Source of the DNA: Luteolibacter sp. LG18
GTDB lineage: Bacteria > Verrucomicrobiota > Verrucomicrobiia > Verrucomicrobiales > Akkermansiaceae
DNA length: 64,000 nt
NCBI RefSeq assembly: GCF_036322585.1
Contig: NZ_AP024600.1
Span: 4,526,001 to 4,590,000, forward strand
Direction: 5' to 3'
Shown: positions 19,066 through 28,191 of the stretch, piece after piece
Layout: each line of letters opens with the position of its first letter
How positions within the stretch are numbered: position 1 is the first letter of the stretch
Notes under the pieces: generated by a model
Told to the model about the DNA's origin: nothing
Databases searched by the model: none
What the model saw: the letters and a program-made list of their open reading frames with translations, nothing else
Made by a program: the position numbers and the translations under genes

Positions 19066-20073
19066 TTAGCGGCGGCACTTTTCGAGCAGGACCTGGAGGA
19101 ACCAGGTGATCTGCACGAGCGCGTCCTTGAAATCGGACGGGGCCAGGATCTGGAGATCGTCGCGGCAGGAGGCGAGCAGGCCGACGGCGGTGTCGATGGC
19201 GCTCTCGATCGCACCTTCATACTCGGCGATGCCGACGAGCACGGGGAGATCGAGCGGTTCCTGGTCGATGATGCGCTTGTTGAGCTTGCTGCGCTGGGCC
19301 TCGCTGGCGGTTTCCAGCAGGTTGAGGATCGGCAGGGTCAGCTTGCCCTTGGCGAGGTCGGTGCGGAGGGTCTTGCCGACCTCTTCCTCGGAACCCACGA
19401 GATCCAGGCAGTCATCGTAGATCTGGTAGGCGGTGCCGAGCTTCATCCCGTAGTCGTAGAAACGGGCTTCGGTTTCGGCATCGGCTCCCGAGAGATTGGC
19501 GGCCAGGCCGGCCGAGGACGCGAACAGCGCGCCGGTCTTCATCTCGATGATGCGGAAGTAGTCGGCCTTGGTGAGAGTCAGGTCGAAACGGCGCTGGGTC
19601 TGGATGATTTCACCCTGGCAGACCTCGCGCGAGGACTGGCCGACCTTGCGGCAGATGTCGATGCTGTTGAAATCGGTGGCGAGGCTGAGGGCGTGCGAGA
19701 AGAGCGCGTCGCCGAGCAGCACGGAGAGGCCGGCACCCCATTTCGCGTTCGCGGTGGGGACCATGCGGCGGGTGGTGGCACCGTCGATGATGTCATCATG
19801 GACCAAGGTGGCCATGTGGATCAGCTCCATGATCACGCCCAGCTTCAGATGGCCTTCATTGGCACCGCCGAGGGCGCCGCCGATCAGCACGGCAAGGGCG
19901 GGACGGATGCGCTTTCCCGAGGTATTGCAGACATAGGCCACGTAGGGCTCCACCGCCGGATCGAAGGCCCGCACCTGGTCACGGATCGCGGATTCCACGC
20001 GCTCGAGTTCCGGTTTGACGAGTTCGAACGGGAAACGGTCGCTGCGACCGGTCTGGAGGGGTTGGGCTGGCAT
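19066..20073 (-). CDS. ispB: Polyprenyl (octaprenyl-type) diphosphate synthase
   Basis: A 335-residue trans-prenyltransferase that extends isoprenoid chains for quinones. The first Asp-rich motif is D93-D-I-I-D97 and the second is D220-D-C-L-D224, with the K-R-I-R-P block near 57. Start at 20073 (M-P-A-Q-P-L) gives usual family spacing; an ATG at 20100 is an alternative. Chain length cannot be fixed from sequence; the long-chain group is inferred from residues before the first motif (M-A-T-L-V-H). Confidence 0.88.
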   Translation of the reverse strand: MPAQPLQTGRSDRFPFELVKPELERVESAIRDQVRAFDPAVEPYVAYVCNTSGKRIRPALAVLIGGALGGANEGHLKLGVIMELIHMATLVHDDIIDGATTRRMVPTANAKWGAGLSVLLGDALFSHALSLATDFNSIDICRKVGQSSREVCQGEIIQTQRRFDLTLTKADYFRIIEMKTGALFASSAGLAANLSGADAETEARFYDYGMKLGTAYQIYDDCLDLVGSEEEVGKTLRTDLAKGKLTLPILNLLETASEAQRSKLNKRIIDQEPLDLPVLVGIAEYEGAIESAIDTAVGLLASCRDDLQILAPSDFKDALVQITWFLQVLLEKCRR

Positions 20074-20177
20074 GGCAGGAAAGGCGCGGGAACCATCCAC
20101 GATCCGGGGGCCTCCCGCAACACTTGTTATGAATCCGGCTTGAAAGATCGGTGGGTTCCAGGCGTTCCTGTTGCCTC

Positions 20178-20978
20178 ATGAAATCCACCGGATGGATCCT
20201 GGCGGGCACCCTCATTGCGGCGTGCGAAATGGCGACGGGCGAAGGCTTCGGCGAAAAACCCAACACCCCTCAACTCCCCGGGGTGCCCTACGTGGTGCAC
20301 GACGGCACCCGTCCGCAGCCGCCGGTGGTGGCCCCGGCCGGGCTGGTGAACTCGAAGCCGCCGGGCGATGCCAAGGTGCTCTTCGACGGCACCTCGACGG
20401 ACGCCTGGACCAGCAATGGCGGCCCGGCCCAGTGGCAGATCAAGGACGGCGCGCTGATCGCCGGGAAGCCGGGCGACCTCCAGACCAAGGACTCGTTCGG
20501 CCCGATCCAGCTCCACCTCGAGTGGCGGCAGCCGAAGGACCGCCCGGTGAACGGCCAGGGCGGCGGCAACAGCGGCGTGTTCCTGATGGGCCAGTTCGAG
20601 ATCCAGGTGCTCCAGAGCAACAACAACAAGACCTACCCGGACGGCCAGGCGACCGCCCTCTACGGCCAGCTCCCGCCGCTGGTGAACGCCTGCCCGCCGC
20701 AGGGCGAGTGGCAGAGCTACGACATCGCCTTCGAGCCGCCGGTTTCCGAAAACGGCAAGGTGGTGAAGCCCGCCAAGGTCACGGTGATGCACGACGGCGT
20801 CTTCACTCAGAACGGCGAGCTCTTCCTCGGCCCGACCCAGTACCGCAAGCTGGCGTCCTACCCGGAAAACTTCCCGACCACCGGCCCGATCAAGCTCCAG
20901 TTCCACGGCGACCCGGTCGAGTACCGCAATATCTGGGTGCGCCCGCTCGGCGTCCGCGATGCCGGTGCGAAACCGTAA
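20178..20978 (+). CDS. DUF1080-domain lipoprotein
   Basis: A 266-residue protein with a lipoprotein signal: M-K-S-T-G-W-I-L-A-G-T-L-I-A-A-C, lipobox I-A-A-C. The mature part is a DUF1080 (3-keto-disaccharide hydrolase) concanavalin-like domain: L-F-D-G-T-S-T-D-A-W near 70, L-H-L-E-W-R near 114, G-G-G-N-S-G-V-F near 128 and the end Y-R-N-I-W-V-R-P-L-G. Such proteins are abundant in Verrucomicrobiota and Planctomycetota and act on carbohydrates outside the cytoplasm. The specific substrate is not known. Confidence 0.87.
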   Translation: MKSTGWILAGTLIAACEMATGEGFGEKPNTPQLPGVPYVVHDGTRPQPPVVAPAGLVNSKPPGDAKVLFDGTSTDAWTSNGGPAQWQIKDGALIAGKPGDLQTKDSFGPIQLHLEWRQPKDRPVNGQGGGNSGVFLMGQFEIQVLQSNNNKTYPDGQATALYGQLPPLVNACPPQGEWQSYDIAFEPPVSENGKVVKPAKVTVMHDGVFTQNGELFLGPTQYRKLASYPENFPTTGPIKLQFHGDPVEYRNIWVRPLGVRDAGAKP

Positions 20979-20998
20979 TCCGGCAATCCTGCCAAGGA

Positions 20999-21087
20999 GA
21001 CAGAATTGACAGAATTTTCAGAATTAACGAACCAAGGCGCATATCGCTCTGATTCTGTTAATTCTGCCAATTTTGTTAATTCTGTCC
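20999..21087. repeat. Long inverted repeat of ACAGAATT/TTAATTCTG words
   Basis: Three acagaatt-type words on the left (20999-21025) pair with gttaattctg-type words on the right (21051-21087). A diverged second copy of the same element is at 56207-56301. It fills the space between two convergent genes. Confidence 0.65.
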
Positions 21088-21110
21088 AAACATGCCCATT
21101 GCCTCGCGAC

Positions 21111-21698
21111 TTAGTTCAGGAACGGATCCGGCGGGGCCTCCGCAAGGATGCGGTGGTAGGGTGAGAGGTGGCGCAGAATCTCGCTCCACAGCTCGCGGTC
21201 ATGGCTTTGGCCGAGCAGGGCGTTGTCCGGCTTGGTGGTGATCCACGAGTTCCGGCGCAGTTCATTTTCAAGCTGGCCGGGATTCCAGCCGGAGTAGCCG
21301 ATGAAGGCCCGGACCAGCGTGCCCGGGCGGTGGCTGTGGGCGATGGCGTCCTCGGCGGAGATCCGGATCGCCCAGCGGAGCTGCTTCTTTTCCTGGCTCC
21401 ACCAGAAGGCGGAAAACGTCAGGTGCTCGCAGGAAACCGGCCCGCCCTGGTGGACGGCCACCTTTTTCAAGGGCGCGAAGGCCTCGTCCTTCAGCAGGTC
21501 CCCGACGACGTGGCCGGTGGGGTGGTTTAGAACCAATCCGAAGGCCCCCTCCTTGGCGGAGTGCTCCGCCAGCAGGACCACGGAATGGTCGAAAATCCCA
21601 TCGCGCAGCGAGGGGTCGGCGAGCAGGAGTTGACCCTGCAGGGCAATCGGGTGATCGGATGAAGAGGACTTCGACTCCACGGGCACATGATAGTCCAT
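21111..21698 (-). CDS. yqgE: YqgE/AlgH (UPF0301) family protein
   Basis: A 195-residue DUF179 protein. Family hallmarks are G-Q-L-L-L-A-D-P near residue 22, F-D-H-S-V-V-L-L near 36, G-A-F-G-L-V-L-N-H-P-T near 51, H-Q-G-G-P-V near 82 and Y-S-G-W-N-P-G-Q-L-E-N-E-L near 137. The start at M-D-Y-H-V (21698) fits the family length. Biochemical role is unsettled. Confidence 0.9.
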   Translation of the reverse strand: MDYHVPVESKSSSSDHPIALQGQLLLADPSLRDGIFDHSVVLLAEHSAKEGAFGLVLNHPTGHVVGDLLKDEAFAPLKKVAVHQGGPVSCEHLTFSAFWWSQEKKQLRWAIRISAEDAIAHSHRPGTLVRAFIGYSGWNPGQLENELRRNSWITTKPDNALLGQSHDRELWSEILRHLSPYHRILAEAPPDPFLN

Positions 21699-21790
21699 GA
21701 GCCAGCCCTCGCCAATGACGGATTCCACGCAATCGCGTGTGTTTTTTGTTGGAATGCGTCGTCCGGGAACGTCTAGCTCCCTGCACGCGC

Positions 21791-23215
21791 ATGGCAAAAC
21801 CCGGAATGACCCTCGAAGCCGCCAGTCGGGCCACGGGGGAGGTGGAACTCGTTGGAAAACTGGGAGGTCTGACGCTCACGCAGCAGGTGATCACCCTTGC
21901 GATGTGGCCGCTATTGGAGAACGTCCTCGCGTTTTTCGTCGGCCTGACCGACCTGCTGATTTCCGGACGGATGGCGGAGGGCGCCGAACGGGTGGCGATC
22001 CTCGATGCGATGGGGCTGGGCGGCTACGTTGGCTGGTTCTTCAACATCCTCCAGGGGGCGGTGGCCACCGGGGTGATGGCGCTGGTTTCCCGGGCCACCG
22101 GGGCGCGGGATGAACCGCTGGCAAACCGCGGGCTGGGGCAGGGCCTGTGGCTGGGGGTGGCGGCCGGCATCGGCTCGCTGGTGATCCTGCAGGTGGGCAT
22201 CCCGCTGCTGATCCGCCAGATCGGCCTGAGCCCGGAGGCCGGTGTGCAGGCGGAGAAATTCCTGCGGGTGCTGGCGTGGTCCGGCCCGATCAGCGGGGCG
22301 ATGTTCGCGATCAATGCCGCGCTGCGCGCCGCGGGCGACACCCGCACGCCGTTCCTGGCGATGGTGATCGTGAACGTGGTGAACATGGGCGTGAGCTGGA
22401 TGCTGGTGTTTGGCCCGGCTCCTTTCGGTGGCCATGGCATTGCGGGCATTGCCACCGGCACGGTAACCGGCTGGGTGTGCGGCTTCCTGACCTCCTTCCT
22501 GATGCTCGGCCATGGCCGCAGCGCGGCGCTGAAGTGGACGCGTTTCGGGCTGACGCCGCACTGGGACACGATGAAGCGCATCCTGCGCGTGGGGGCGCCG
22601 CAATCGCTGGAGATCCTGGTGATGTGGCTGATCCACGCCTACGGCATCCACGTCATCGCGAAGTCGGCGATCGAGGGCTCGCTCGGGGCGCACATGCTGG
22701 CGATCCGGGTGGAGTCGATGAGTTTCCTGCCGGGCTTCGCCATCGCCACCGCGGCCGCCGCCTTGACCGGGCAATACCTCGGCGCGGGCTCGAAACCGAT
22801 GGCGGTGAAGGCGGTGCGGCTGTGCTGGAAGATGGCCGTGGGGCTGATGAGCCTGATCGGCTTGTGTTTCGTGTTCTTCCGCTACCAGTTGATCGGGATC
22901 ATGGCGCCGGGCAGCGAATTCCACGCGCACATGGGCGCGCCGCTGCTGATCGTGTCCGCGATCACCCAGCCGTTCTTCGCCACGTGCATCATCCTGAAAA
23001 CCTCGATGCGCGGCGCGGGGGCGACGGTGGCGGTGATGCGGTGGTCCTTCGGCAGCATGATCTTCTACCGCGTGGGCGTGCTGTGGTGGTTCTTCCACCA
23101 CGGCGGCATCTCGCTGACAGCGGTGTGGATCGTGCTCGGGATGGACCTGTTCACCCAGGCGATCGCGTTCACGTGGCTGCACTTCCGCGGCACCTGGCTG
23201 GACGCGCGGGTGTGA
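21791..23215 (+). CDS. MATE family efflux transporter
   Basis: A 474-residue membrane protein with about 12 hydrophobic helices in two homologous halves. The N-terminal half has L-T-Q-Q-V-I-T-L-A-M-W-P and G-L-G-G-Y; the second half has G-A-P-Q-S-L-E and loops typical of multidrug and toxin extrusion carriers. These exchange cationic compounds for Na+ or H+. Start at 21791 (M-A-K-P-G). The gene stands alone, with a repeat region behind it. Confidence 0.85.
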   Translation: MAKPGMTLEAASRATGEVELVGKLGGLTLTQQVITLAMWPLLENVLAFFVGLTDLLISGRMAEGAERVAILDAMGLGGYVGWFFNILQGAVATGVMALVSRATGARDEPLANRGLGQGLWLGVAAGIGSLVILQVGIPLLIRQIGLSPEAGVQAEKFLRVLAWSGPISGAMFAINAALRAAGDTRTPFLAMVIVNVVNMGVSWMLVFGPAPFGGHGIAGIATGTVTGWVCGFLTSFLMLGHGRSAALKWTRFGLTPHWDTMKRILRVGAPQSLEILVMWLIHAYGIHVIAKSAIEGSLGAHMLAIRVESMSFLPGFAIATAAAALTGQYLGAGSKPMAVKAVRLCWKMAVGLMSLIGLCFVFFRYQLIGIMAPGSEFHAHMGAPLLIVSAITQPFFATCIILKTSMRGAGATVAVMRWSFGSMIFYRVGVLWWFFHHGGISLTAVWIVLGMDLFTQAIAFTWLHFRGTWLDARV

Positions 23216-23527
23216 AGGGGGGCAACCTCCTGGCGTCTGTATCCCCGAAGGGGATGACAGCCCGAGTAGCCGGAGGTTAAGGAGCCTTGGCGACGACACC
23301 TCCGGTTGGGGCGGGTAGAGCATTCGATCCCGAAGGCGATCGCAGCAGGGTTCACAGGTCTGTGGAATTCCCATTGCCCATTTTTCGACCGGAGCCAGGG
23401 CGCGCCTCTCGCACGCCCTCCGGGGTGCCTGACTGATCCGCGGATCATCCGGTGGCAGCGTCGCTACGCTCCTTGCCGACCGGCTAATTTCTCCTGCCCC
23501 TGCCGGGGCGAAAGAGTGCCCGACCGC
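23216..23527. other. Repeat-rich intergenic region
   Basis: No gene is supported. It carries the 36-nt hairpin (23270-23305) preceded by an atccccgaaggggat hairpin at 23241 and followed by gatcccgaaggcgatc near 23326, in the same order as the block at 18.8 kb. Confidence 0.6.
23270..23305 (+). repeat. 36-nt covarying hairpin repeat, copy 2
   Basis: Perfect 8-bp arms ccggaggt and acctccgg enclose the conserved 20-nt loop, with one base change (ttaagg for ttgagg). Confidence 0.7.
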
Positions 23528-26278
23528 TCAGGTCTCGCCGCGGTCGACGAGCTTCGAGATGTCGTTTTCCAAGCTGTGGAGGATCGCCATGTCGTGGACC
23601 TGGTGGCCGTCCGCGGTGGTGAGGTAGAGGGTGTCCATCGCCACGCCCTTCTCGGTGAGAATGCGGGCGTGGGCGGTATTCAGGCCGTGGGAGTTGATCG
23701 CCTGGAAGAGGTCGTGCAGCAGGCCGATGCGGTCGAGCGCCTGGATTTCCACGGTGGTGCAGGACGGGTGCAGGTCATTGCTGACGTAGGCGCGCACGGG
23801 CACCTGGATGCCGCTGTCGGTGCGCGGCTTCAGGAAGTTCATCTTCCGCTTGAGATACTGCTCCGGCTTGTAGGACTCGGCACGGAGGATCTCCTCGAAG
23901 ACACCGAGGATGCGCTTGCGGACGCTGAGATCGGAAACGGGCTCGAAGTTGGTGGTGCAAACGCGCAGCAGGTTCACCACCACTCCATCGCCGCGGGTGA
24001 AGAAGTCGGCGGAGAGGATGTTGATCTGCTCGGAGGCGAGGGCGCAGCAGACCTTTTCCAGCAGCAGCGGCTTGTCGCGGCTGGCGAGGACGAGTTCGGT
24101 GTAGCCCTTGTCGGTGTGGTCGATCCACTTGATGCAGGTCGAGAACGGATCGCCGGTCTCCTCCTCGCGCTGGAGGAAATGGCGCACGGTGCGGACCTGG
24201 GTCACGATTTCCGCGGGCTGGCGGAAGCGGAACACGGCCGGCGGCATCAGCTCGAAGTGGCGGTAGATGTCCGGGTAGTAATCCTCGCGCATGAGCGCCA
24301 CCACGCCATCGCGCAGCTCAAGGCGCTCGCGATCGAGCGCTTCCTCATACTTCTCGCGGCCCTCGGTGAGGAAGCGGCGGGTGGTGGAGTGGAGCTGGCG
24401 CATCAGCGTTTCCTTCCACCCGGTCCAGGCATCCGGCGAGGTACCGTTCGAGTCGGCGTAGGTGAACAGGAAGAGCGCGTCGAGGTAGGCCGGCGTCTTC
24501 ATGATCGAGGCGAACTCGGCGATCACGTCCGGGTCCTCGATATTGCGGGTGGTGGCGGTGCGCCAGAAGGTGAGGTGGTTGTCCACCAGGAACATGATCA
24601 GGGCGCGGCGGCTGCCGTGGATCTGCAGGCGGTTGCAGAGGCGGGAGGCGAGCATGGCCGAGCCGTCGATGTGCTCGCGGACGTTCTCGGCGCGGCCGGT
24701 GTCGTGCAGGATCACGGCGAGGTAGAGACCGTAGGGGTCCTCGATCTCGTGGAAGAGGCGGCGGTAAAGGGCGAGCTTCGGGTTTTCCTCCGCGCCGATG
24801 AGGGCGTCGAGCTGCTCCACGCAGCGCAGCGTGTGCTCGTCCGCGGTGTAGCGGTGGAAGAACTCGTGCTGCACCAGGCAATCGAGCGCGCCGAACTCCG
24901 GCAGGTAGCGGCCGAGGAAACCGACGCGGTGCATCTGGCGCAGCGCGCGGGCCACGTCGCCCTTCCGCTCCAGGATCGCCTGGAAGGTCTCGCGGTTCGC
25001 CTTCGAGTAGCGGAACGGGCGGTCGATGTCGCCCCAGTGTTCCTTCACCAGCTTGCGCAGCGGCGGCCCGAGGCGCAGGCCGCGCACCTGGGTGTGCTGG
25101 AACATGCGCATCAGCCGGTTCGGATCGTCCTTGAAGATGTCCGGGCCGGAGGCGTAGGCGCGGCCATCGCGGGCGATGAAGCCATCGAACTCCTCGCGCT
25201 GCTTTTTCCGGAAGGTGAGGAACGAGCGCAGGCCGCCGGGCTCCGACTGGTGCTCGGCCTCGATCTGGAAGATCTCCATCAGCGAGGTGGAGTGCTGGTA
25301 GAGGTTTCTCGTATGGCGATAGTAGTCCCGCATGAACTCCTCGGTGCGGCGGAGGATGCTGCGCTGCGGGTAGTTGAAATTCGTGGAGACCACGCCCTGG
25401 AGCTGGAGCGTGAGCTGGTCGGTGCCCTTGCCGGTGGCGTAGTGGAGCTCGTTGCGGACGCGGTGGAGGAAGTCGTAGGCGGCCTCGACCTCCTCGAAGG
25501 CGGTGGCGGTGAGCAGGCGGTCCTCGACGAGTTTCTTCAGGTCGAAGGTGCCGCGCTTCACCCGCGCCACCCAGTGGATGTTTTGGTAATCGCGGAGGCC
25601 GCCGCAGCTTTCCTTCACATTCGGCTCCTGGAGGAAAACGGTGCGCCAGTAGCGCTCGTGGCGGGAGCGGAGGTCCTGGCGGCGCAGCTCGAAGAAGGCG
25701 TCCTGGCCCTTCTTGATGCAGTCCTTGTCGAAGCGCTTCTCGAACTCCTTGAAGAGCTTCACGTCCCCGGCGATGAAGCGGGCGTCCATCAGCGCGGTCT
25801 TGTTCTCCTGGTCCGCCTTCGCCTCCTCCACACACTCGGCGATGGAGCGGCAGGCGTGGCCGACCTTGAAACCGACATCCCAGAGCAAATAGAGGATCTT
25901 TTGAACCGCCTCCTCGAGCGGCTTCGGCAGCCGGTTCGAGGCGCGGGGAACGAGGAACAGCAGGTCGATGTCCGAGCGCGGATTGAGCGTGCCGCGGCCA
26001 TAGCCACCGGTGGCCACCAGCGCCAGCGGGTGCTTGTCATCCGCCTCCTCCAGCGTCATCCGCAGCACGGCGGAAAGCACCACGTCGATCAACTCCGCGC
26101 GGTTGCGGGCGATCTCCAGGCCACCGGCCCCGGAGCGGTGTTTGAGGAAGATCCGGTGCTCCTCGATCTTCATGAAGCGCTTGTAGAGCGCGATCCGCTC
26201 GGCGGGCGAAAGCTGCTTCTGGAGCGATGGCTTCAGCGCCTCCTTGGCGTGTTCATGAAGCGTCTTGAGGTGGTTCAT
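23528..26278 (-). CDS. glnD: Bifunctional uridylyltransferase/uridylyl-removing enzyme GlnD
   Basis: A 916-residue nitrogen-status sensor that adds UMP to, or removes it from, PII proteins. The nucleotidyltransferase motif G-G-Y-G-R-G-T-L-N-P-R-S-D-I-D is near residues 92-107. The HD motif (I-L-H-D-T-G-R-A-E) is near 524, and two ACT domains lie at about 725-800 and 840-910, ending near the C-terminus. Start at 26278 (M-N-H-L-K-T-L); an ATG at 26293 is an alternative. No glnB or glnA is in the window. The spacer to psd is a long hairpin. Confidence 0.9.
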   Translation of the reverse strand: MNHLKTLHEHAKEALKPSLQKQLSPAERIALYKRFMKIEEHRIFLKHRSGAGGLEIARNRAELIDVVLSAVLRMTLEEADDKHPLALVATGGYGRGTLNPRSDIDLLFLVPRASNRLPKPLEEAVQKILYLLWDVGFKVGHACRSIAECVEEAKADQENKTALMDARFIAGDVKLFKEFEKRFDKDCIKKGQDAFFELRRQDLRSRHERYWRTVFLQEPNVKESCGGLRDYQNIHWVARVKRGTFDLKKLVEDRLLTATAFEEVEAAYDFLHRVRNELHYATGKGTDQLTLQLQGVVSTNFNYPQRSILRRTEEFMRDYYRHTRNLYQHSTSLMEIFQIEAEHQSEPGGLRSFLTFRKKQREEFDGFIARDGRAYASGPDIFKDDPNRLMRMFQHTQVRGLRLGPPLRKLVKEHWGDIDRPFRYSKANRETFQAILERKGDVARALRQMHRVGFLGRYLPEFGALDCLVQHEFFHRYTADEHTLRCVEQLDALIGAEENPKLALYRRLFHEIEDPYGLYLAVILHDTGRAENVREHIDGSAMLASRLCNRLQIHGSRRALIMFLVDNHLTFWRTATTRNIEDPDVIAEFASIMKTPAYLDALFLFTYADSNGTSPDAWTGWKETLMRQLHSTTRRFLTEGREKYEEALDRERLELRDGVVALMREDYYPDIYRHFELMPPAVFRFRQPAEIVTQVRTVRHFLQREEETGDPFSTCIKWIDHTDKGYTELVLASRDKPLLLEKVCCALASEQINILSADFFTRGDGVVVNLLRVCTTNFEPVSDLSVRKRILGVFEEILRAESYKPEQYLKRKMNFLKPRTDSGIQVPVRAYVSNDLHPSCTTVEIQALDRIGLLHDLFQAINSHGLNTAHARILTEKGVAMDTLYLTTADGHQVHDMAILHSLENDISKLVDRGET

Positions 26279-26286
26279 CTGGTGGG

Positions 26287-26397
26287 TAAGCACTAAATTC
26301 TAAATCTGAAATTCTAAACGGCGGAACCAGGGCAGGGGTTCGTTCGGATGGGTGGCGTGTGGATGGGCGAAGCTCTTCGTTTAGAATTTAGTGCTTA
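26287..26397. repeat. Long inverted repeat between glnD and psd
   Basis: A perfect 18-bp inverted repeat: taagcactaaattctaaa at 26287-26304 and its complement at 26380-26397. Extra aattctaaa and atttagtgctt words extend it on both sides. Confidence 0.7.
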
Positions 26398-26401
26398 AGA
26401 T

Positions 26402-27289
26402 TTAGTGCTTCGTGGCCATCACGCAGCCCATTCGCGCATACGTCTCCACCTGTTTCAACGAGTTCTCCAACAGATCCGGCGCCAAGGCCACTCTTCCCGG
26501 TTCGAAAATGGTGATGGTGGAGGAGCCGCCGAAGGCGAAGTAGCCCTTCTCCGCGCCTTTCGCGACCGGCTGGCCGGGCGTGAAAGTCTGGAGGATGGAG
26601 CCCACGCAGGTGGCGCCGATTTCCAACAGCAGCACGGTGCCGAGGTCCGGCGTTTCGAGGCGGGTGATGGTGCGCTTGTTTTCCCAGAGATAGGCGAGGT
26701 TCTGGCGCAGGGCGAGGGGAGAGACGGAGAACAGCGGGCCGTTGATCGTCTCGGTGGCGGAGGGCGTGCCGGAGCAGGGGAAGTGGAACCGGTGGTAATC
26801 GACCGGGCACAGGCGGGACAACACCAGCGGACCATCGGCGTAGCGGGCGGCCAGCTCGCGGGAGCCGAGCAGCTTTTCGAGGTCGAAGCGCTGGCCTTTC
26901 ACGAACACGCCGTCCATCGATGCGGCGCGCTCGAACCCGAGGTGGCGGCCATCGGCGGGGAACACCACCGGCGCGGCCTCGATCGGGCGCGCGGCGGGCT
27001 TCAGTTTCCGATAGAAGAACTCATTGAAGCTGCGGAAGGAGGCCGGATCATCGGCGAAGTCCTCCACCTTCATGCCGTAGTCCACGATGAACGGCGCGAC
27101 CTTTGCCGCGGAGGCGGGCCGGTCCATCCGCCAGCCGTAGAATTTCGAGAAAAACGGCCGCTTCACGAAGGCCTCCAGCGACAACCGGCCGAGCGGCGTG
27201 CCGTAGGCCCAGCGCAGGAATCCCTCGCCATAGACCTGCTCGGTCTCCATCGCCCCGGTGTGTCGGTTGTAGTATCGGATCGGCTCCAC
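26402..27289 (-). CDS. psd: Phosphatidylserine decarboxylase
   Basis: A 295-residue proenzyme that converts phosphatidylserine to phosphatidylethanolamine at the inner membrane. The autocleavage site is the F-G-G-S-S-T-I motif near residues 250-256; the Ser after cleavage becomes the pyruvoyl group. V-D-Y-H-R-F-H-F-P near 164 carries the conserved His. Two Ser are adjacent where many family members have L-G-S-T, so which Ser is used is not certain. Start at 27289 (M-E-P-I-R-Y-Y-N-R). Confidence 0.9.
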   Translation of the reverse strand: MEPIRYYNRHTGAMETEQVYGEGFLRWAYGTPLGRLSLEAFVKRPFFSKFYGWRMDRPASAAKVAPFIVDYGMKVEDFADDPASFRSFNEFFYRKLKPAARPIEAAPVVFPADGRHLGFERAASMDGVFVKGQRFDLEKLLGSRELAARYADGPLVLSRLCPVDYHRFHFPCSGTPSATETINGPLFSVSPLALRQNLAYLWENKRTITRLETPDLGTVLLLEIGATCVGSILQTFTPGQPVAKGAEKGYFAFGGSSTITIFEPGRVALAPDLLENSLKQVETYARMGCVMATKH

Positions 27290-27333
27290 GCGGGCTTTTA
27301 CGGGTGAATGGCCCTTCGGGCAAGGGCCTTGGG

Positions 27334-27485
27334 CCAGAATCCAGAGTCCAGAAACCAGAAAAGAGACTCCGAGGTCGGGCTCTTACTCGATCATTGTCAC
27401 TCTCCCGACCCACCCCGACGAGCGTCAATCGGTGCCCCATCTCTTCCTCTTCTCTGGATTCTGGTTTCTGGACTCTGGATTCTGG
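27334..27485. repeat. Long inverted repeat with a 26-bp perfect stem
   Basis: Positions 27334-27359 (ccagaatccagagtccag...) and 27460-27485 are exact reverse complements over 26 bp. Further ctggatt/ctggttt words flank the right arm. It lies in the divergent promoter region between psd and the lipoprotein gene. Confidence 0.75.
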
Positions 27486-27553
27486 CTTTCAGCCTTCGGC
27501 TGAAAGCCATTTCCCCTTGCACGGCATGACGGGCGCGACTATTCCCCCCGGCG

Positions 27554-28150
27554 ATGAAAATCCCGGCGTTTCTCGGACTCGTGGCCGTGCTTTCCCTTTC
27601 CGCCTGCCGCAAGCCGCCGGCGGAGGTCACGGTGACCGAAACCCGCGCCGAGACTTCGAACGACACCACGCCGAAGCTCTTCGCGACCAGCGACGAGCGG
27701 TTCCGCGACAAGCGGACGAGCCCGGTGACCGGCACCACGCCACAGGGCTGGTTGCAACTGCCGTCCACCCAGTTCCGACTGCTGAACTACCGTTTCGGCG
27801 AAAGCGGGCTCGGCGAGGTGTCGGTGGGCATTTCCACCGGCTCGGTGCTGGACAACGTGAACCGCTGGCTGGGCCAGTTCAACGCGCCGAAGCTCACCGC
27901 CGAGACGCTCGATGAACGCCGCCGCGTGGCCATCGTGGACACCGCGGGCGTGTGGGTGGAGGCGGATGGCACCTATTCCGGCGGCATGGCCGGAGCCGAG
28001 TCCCGCCCGGGCTTCGCGCTGGCCGGGGTGGTGGCGGACGTGAACGGCCGCATCCTCACCGTGAAAATGACCGGCCCGAAGGACGAGGTGACCGAGGCGA
28101 AGGCCGCGCTGGAAGCCTTCTGCAAGTCGCTGGCGCTCGCCGGTGAATGA
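27554..28150 (+). CDS. Hypothetical lipoprotein of the cytochrome c assembly operon
   Basis: A 198-residue protein with a lipoprotein signal peptide ending L-S-L-S-A-C. The mature part contains P-Q-G-W and G-E-V-S-V-G-I-S blocks and is predicted to be extracytoplasmic. It is 41 nt upstream of the resB-like gene and on the same strand, which suggests a role linked to cytochrome c assembly or the redox chain. No family name is recognised. Confidence 0.65.
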   Translation: MKIPAFLGLVAVLSLSACRKPPAEVTVTETRAETSNDTTPKLFATSDERFRDKRTSPVTGTTPQGWLQLPSTQFRLLNYRFGESGLGEVSVGISTGSVLDNVNRWLGQFNAPKLTAETLDERRRVAIVDTAGVWVEADGTYSGGMAGAESRPGFALAGVVADVNGRILTVKMTGPKDEVTEAKAALEAFCKSLALAGE

Positions 28151-28191
28151 TCAGCCTCCCGTGAACCGTAGGCACGTCCGCTGATTTTCCC

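Noticed and set aside
20999-21087. Simple rho-independent terminator between the DUF1080 and yqgE genes
   Set aside because: Arms are AT-rich, long and made of repeated words, and a second copy occurs at 56207; this is better treated as a repeat element, although it may also affect transcript ends.
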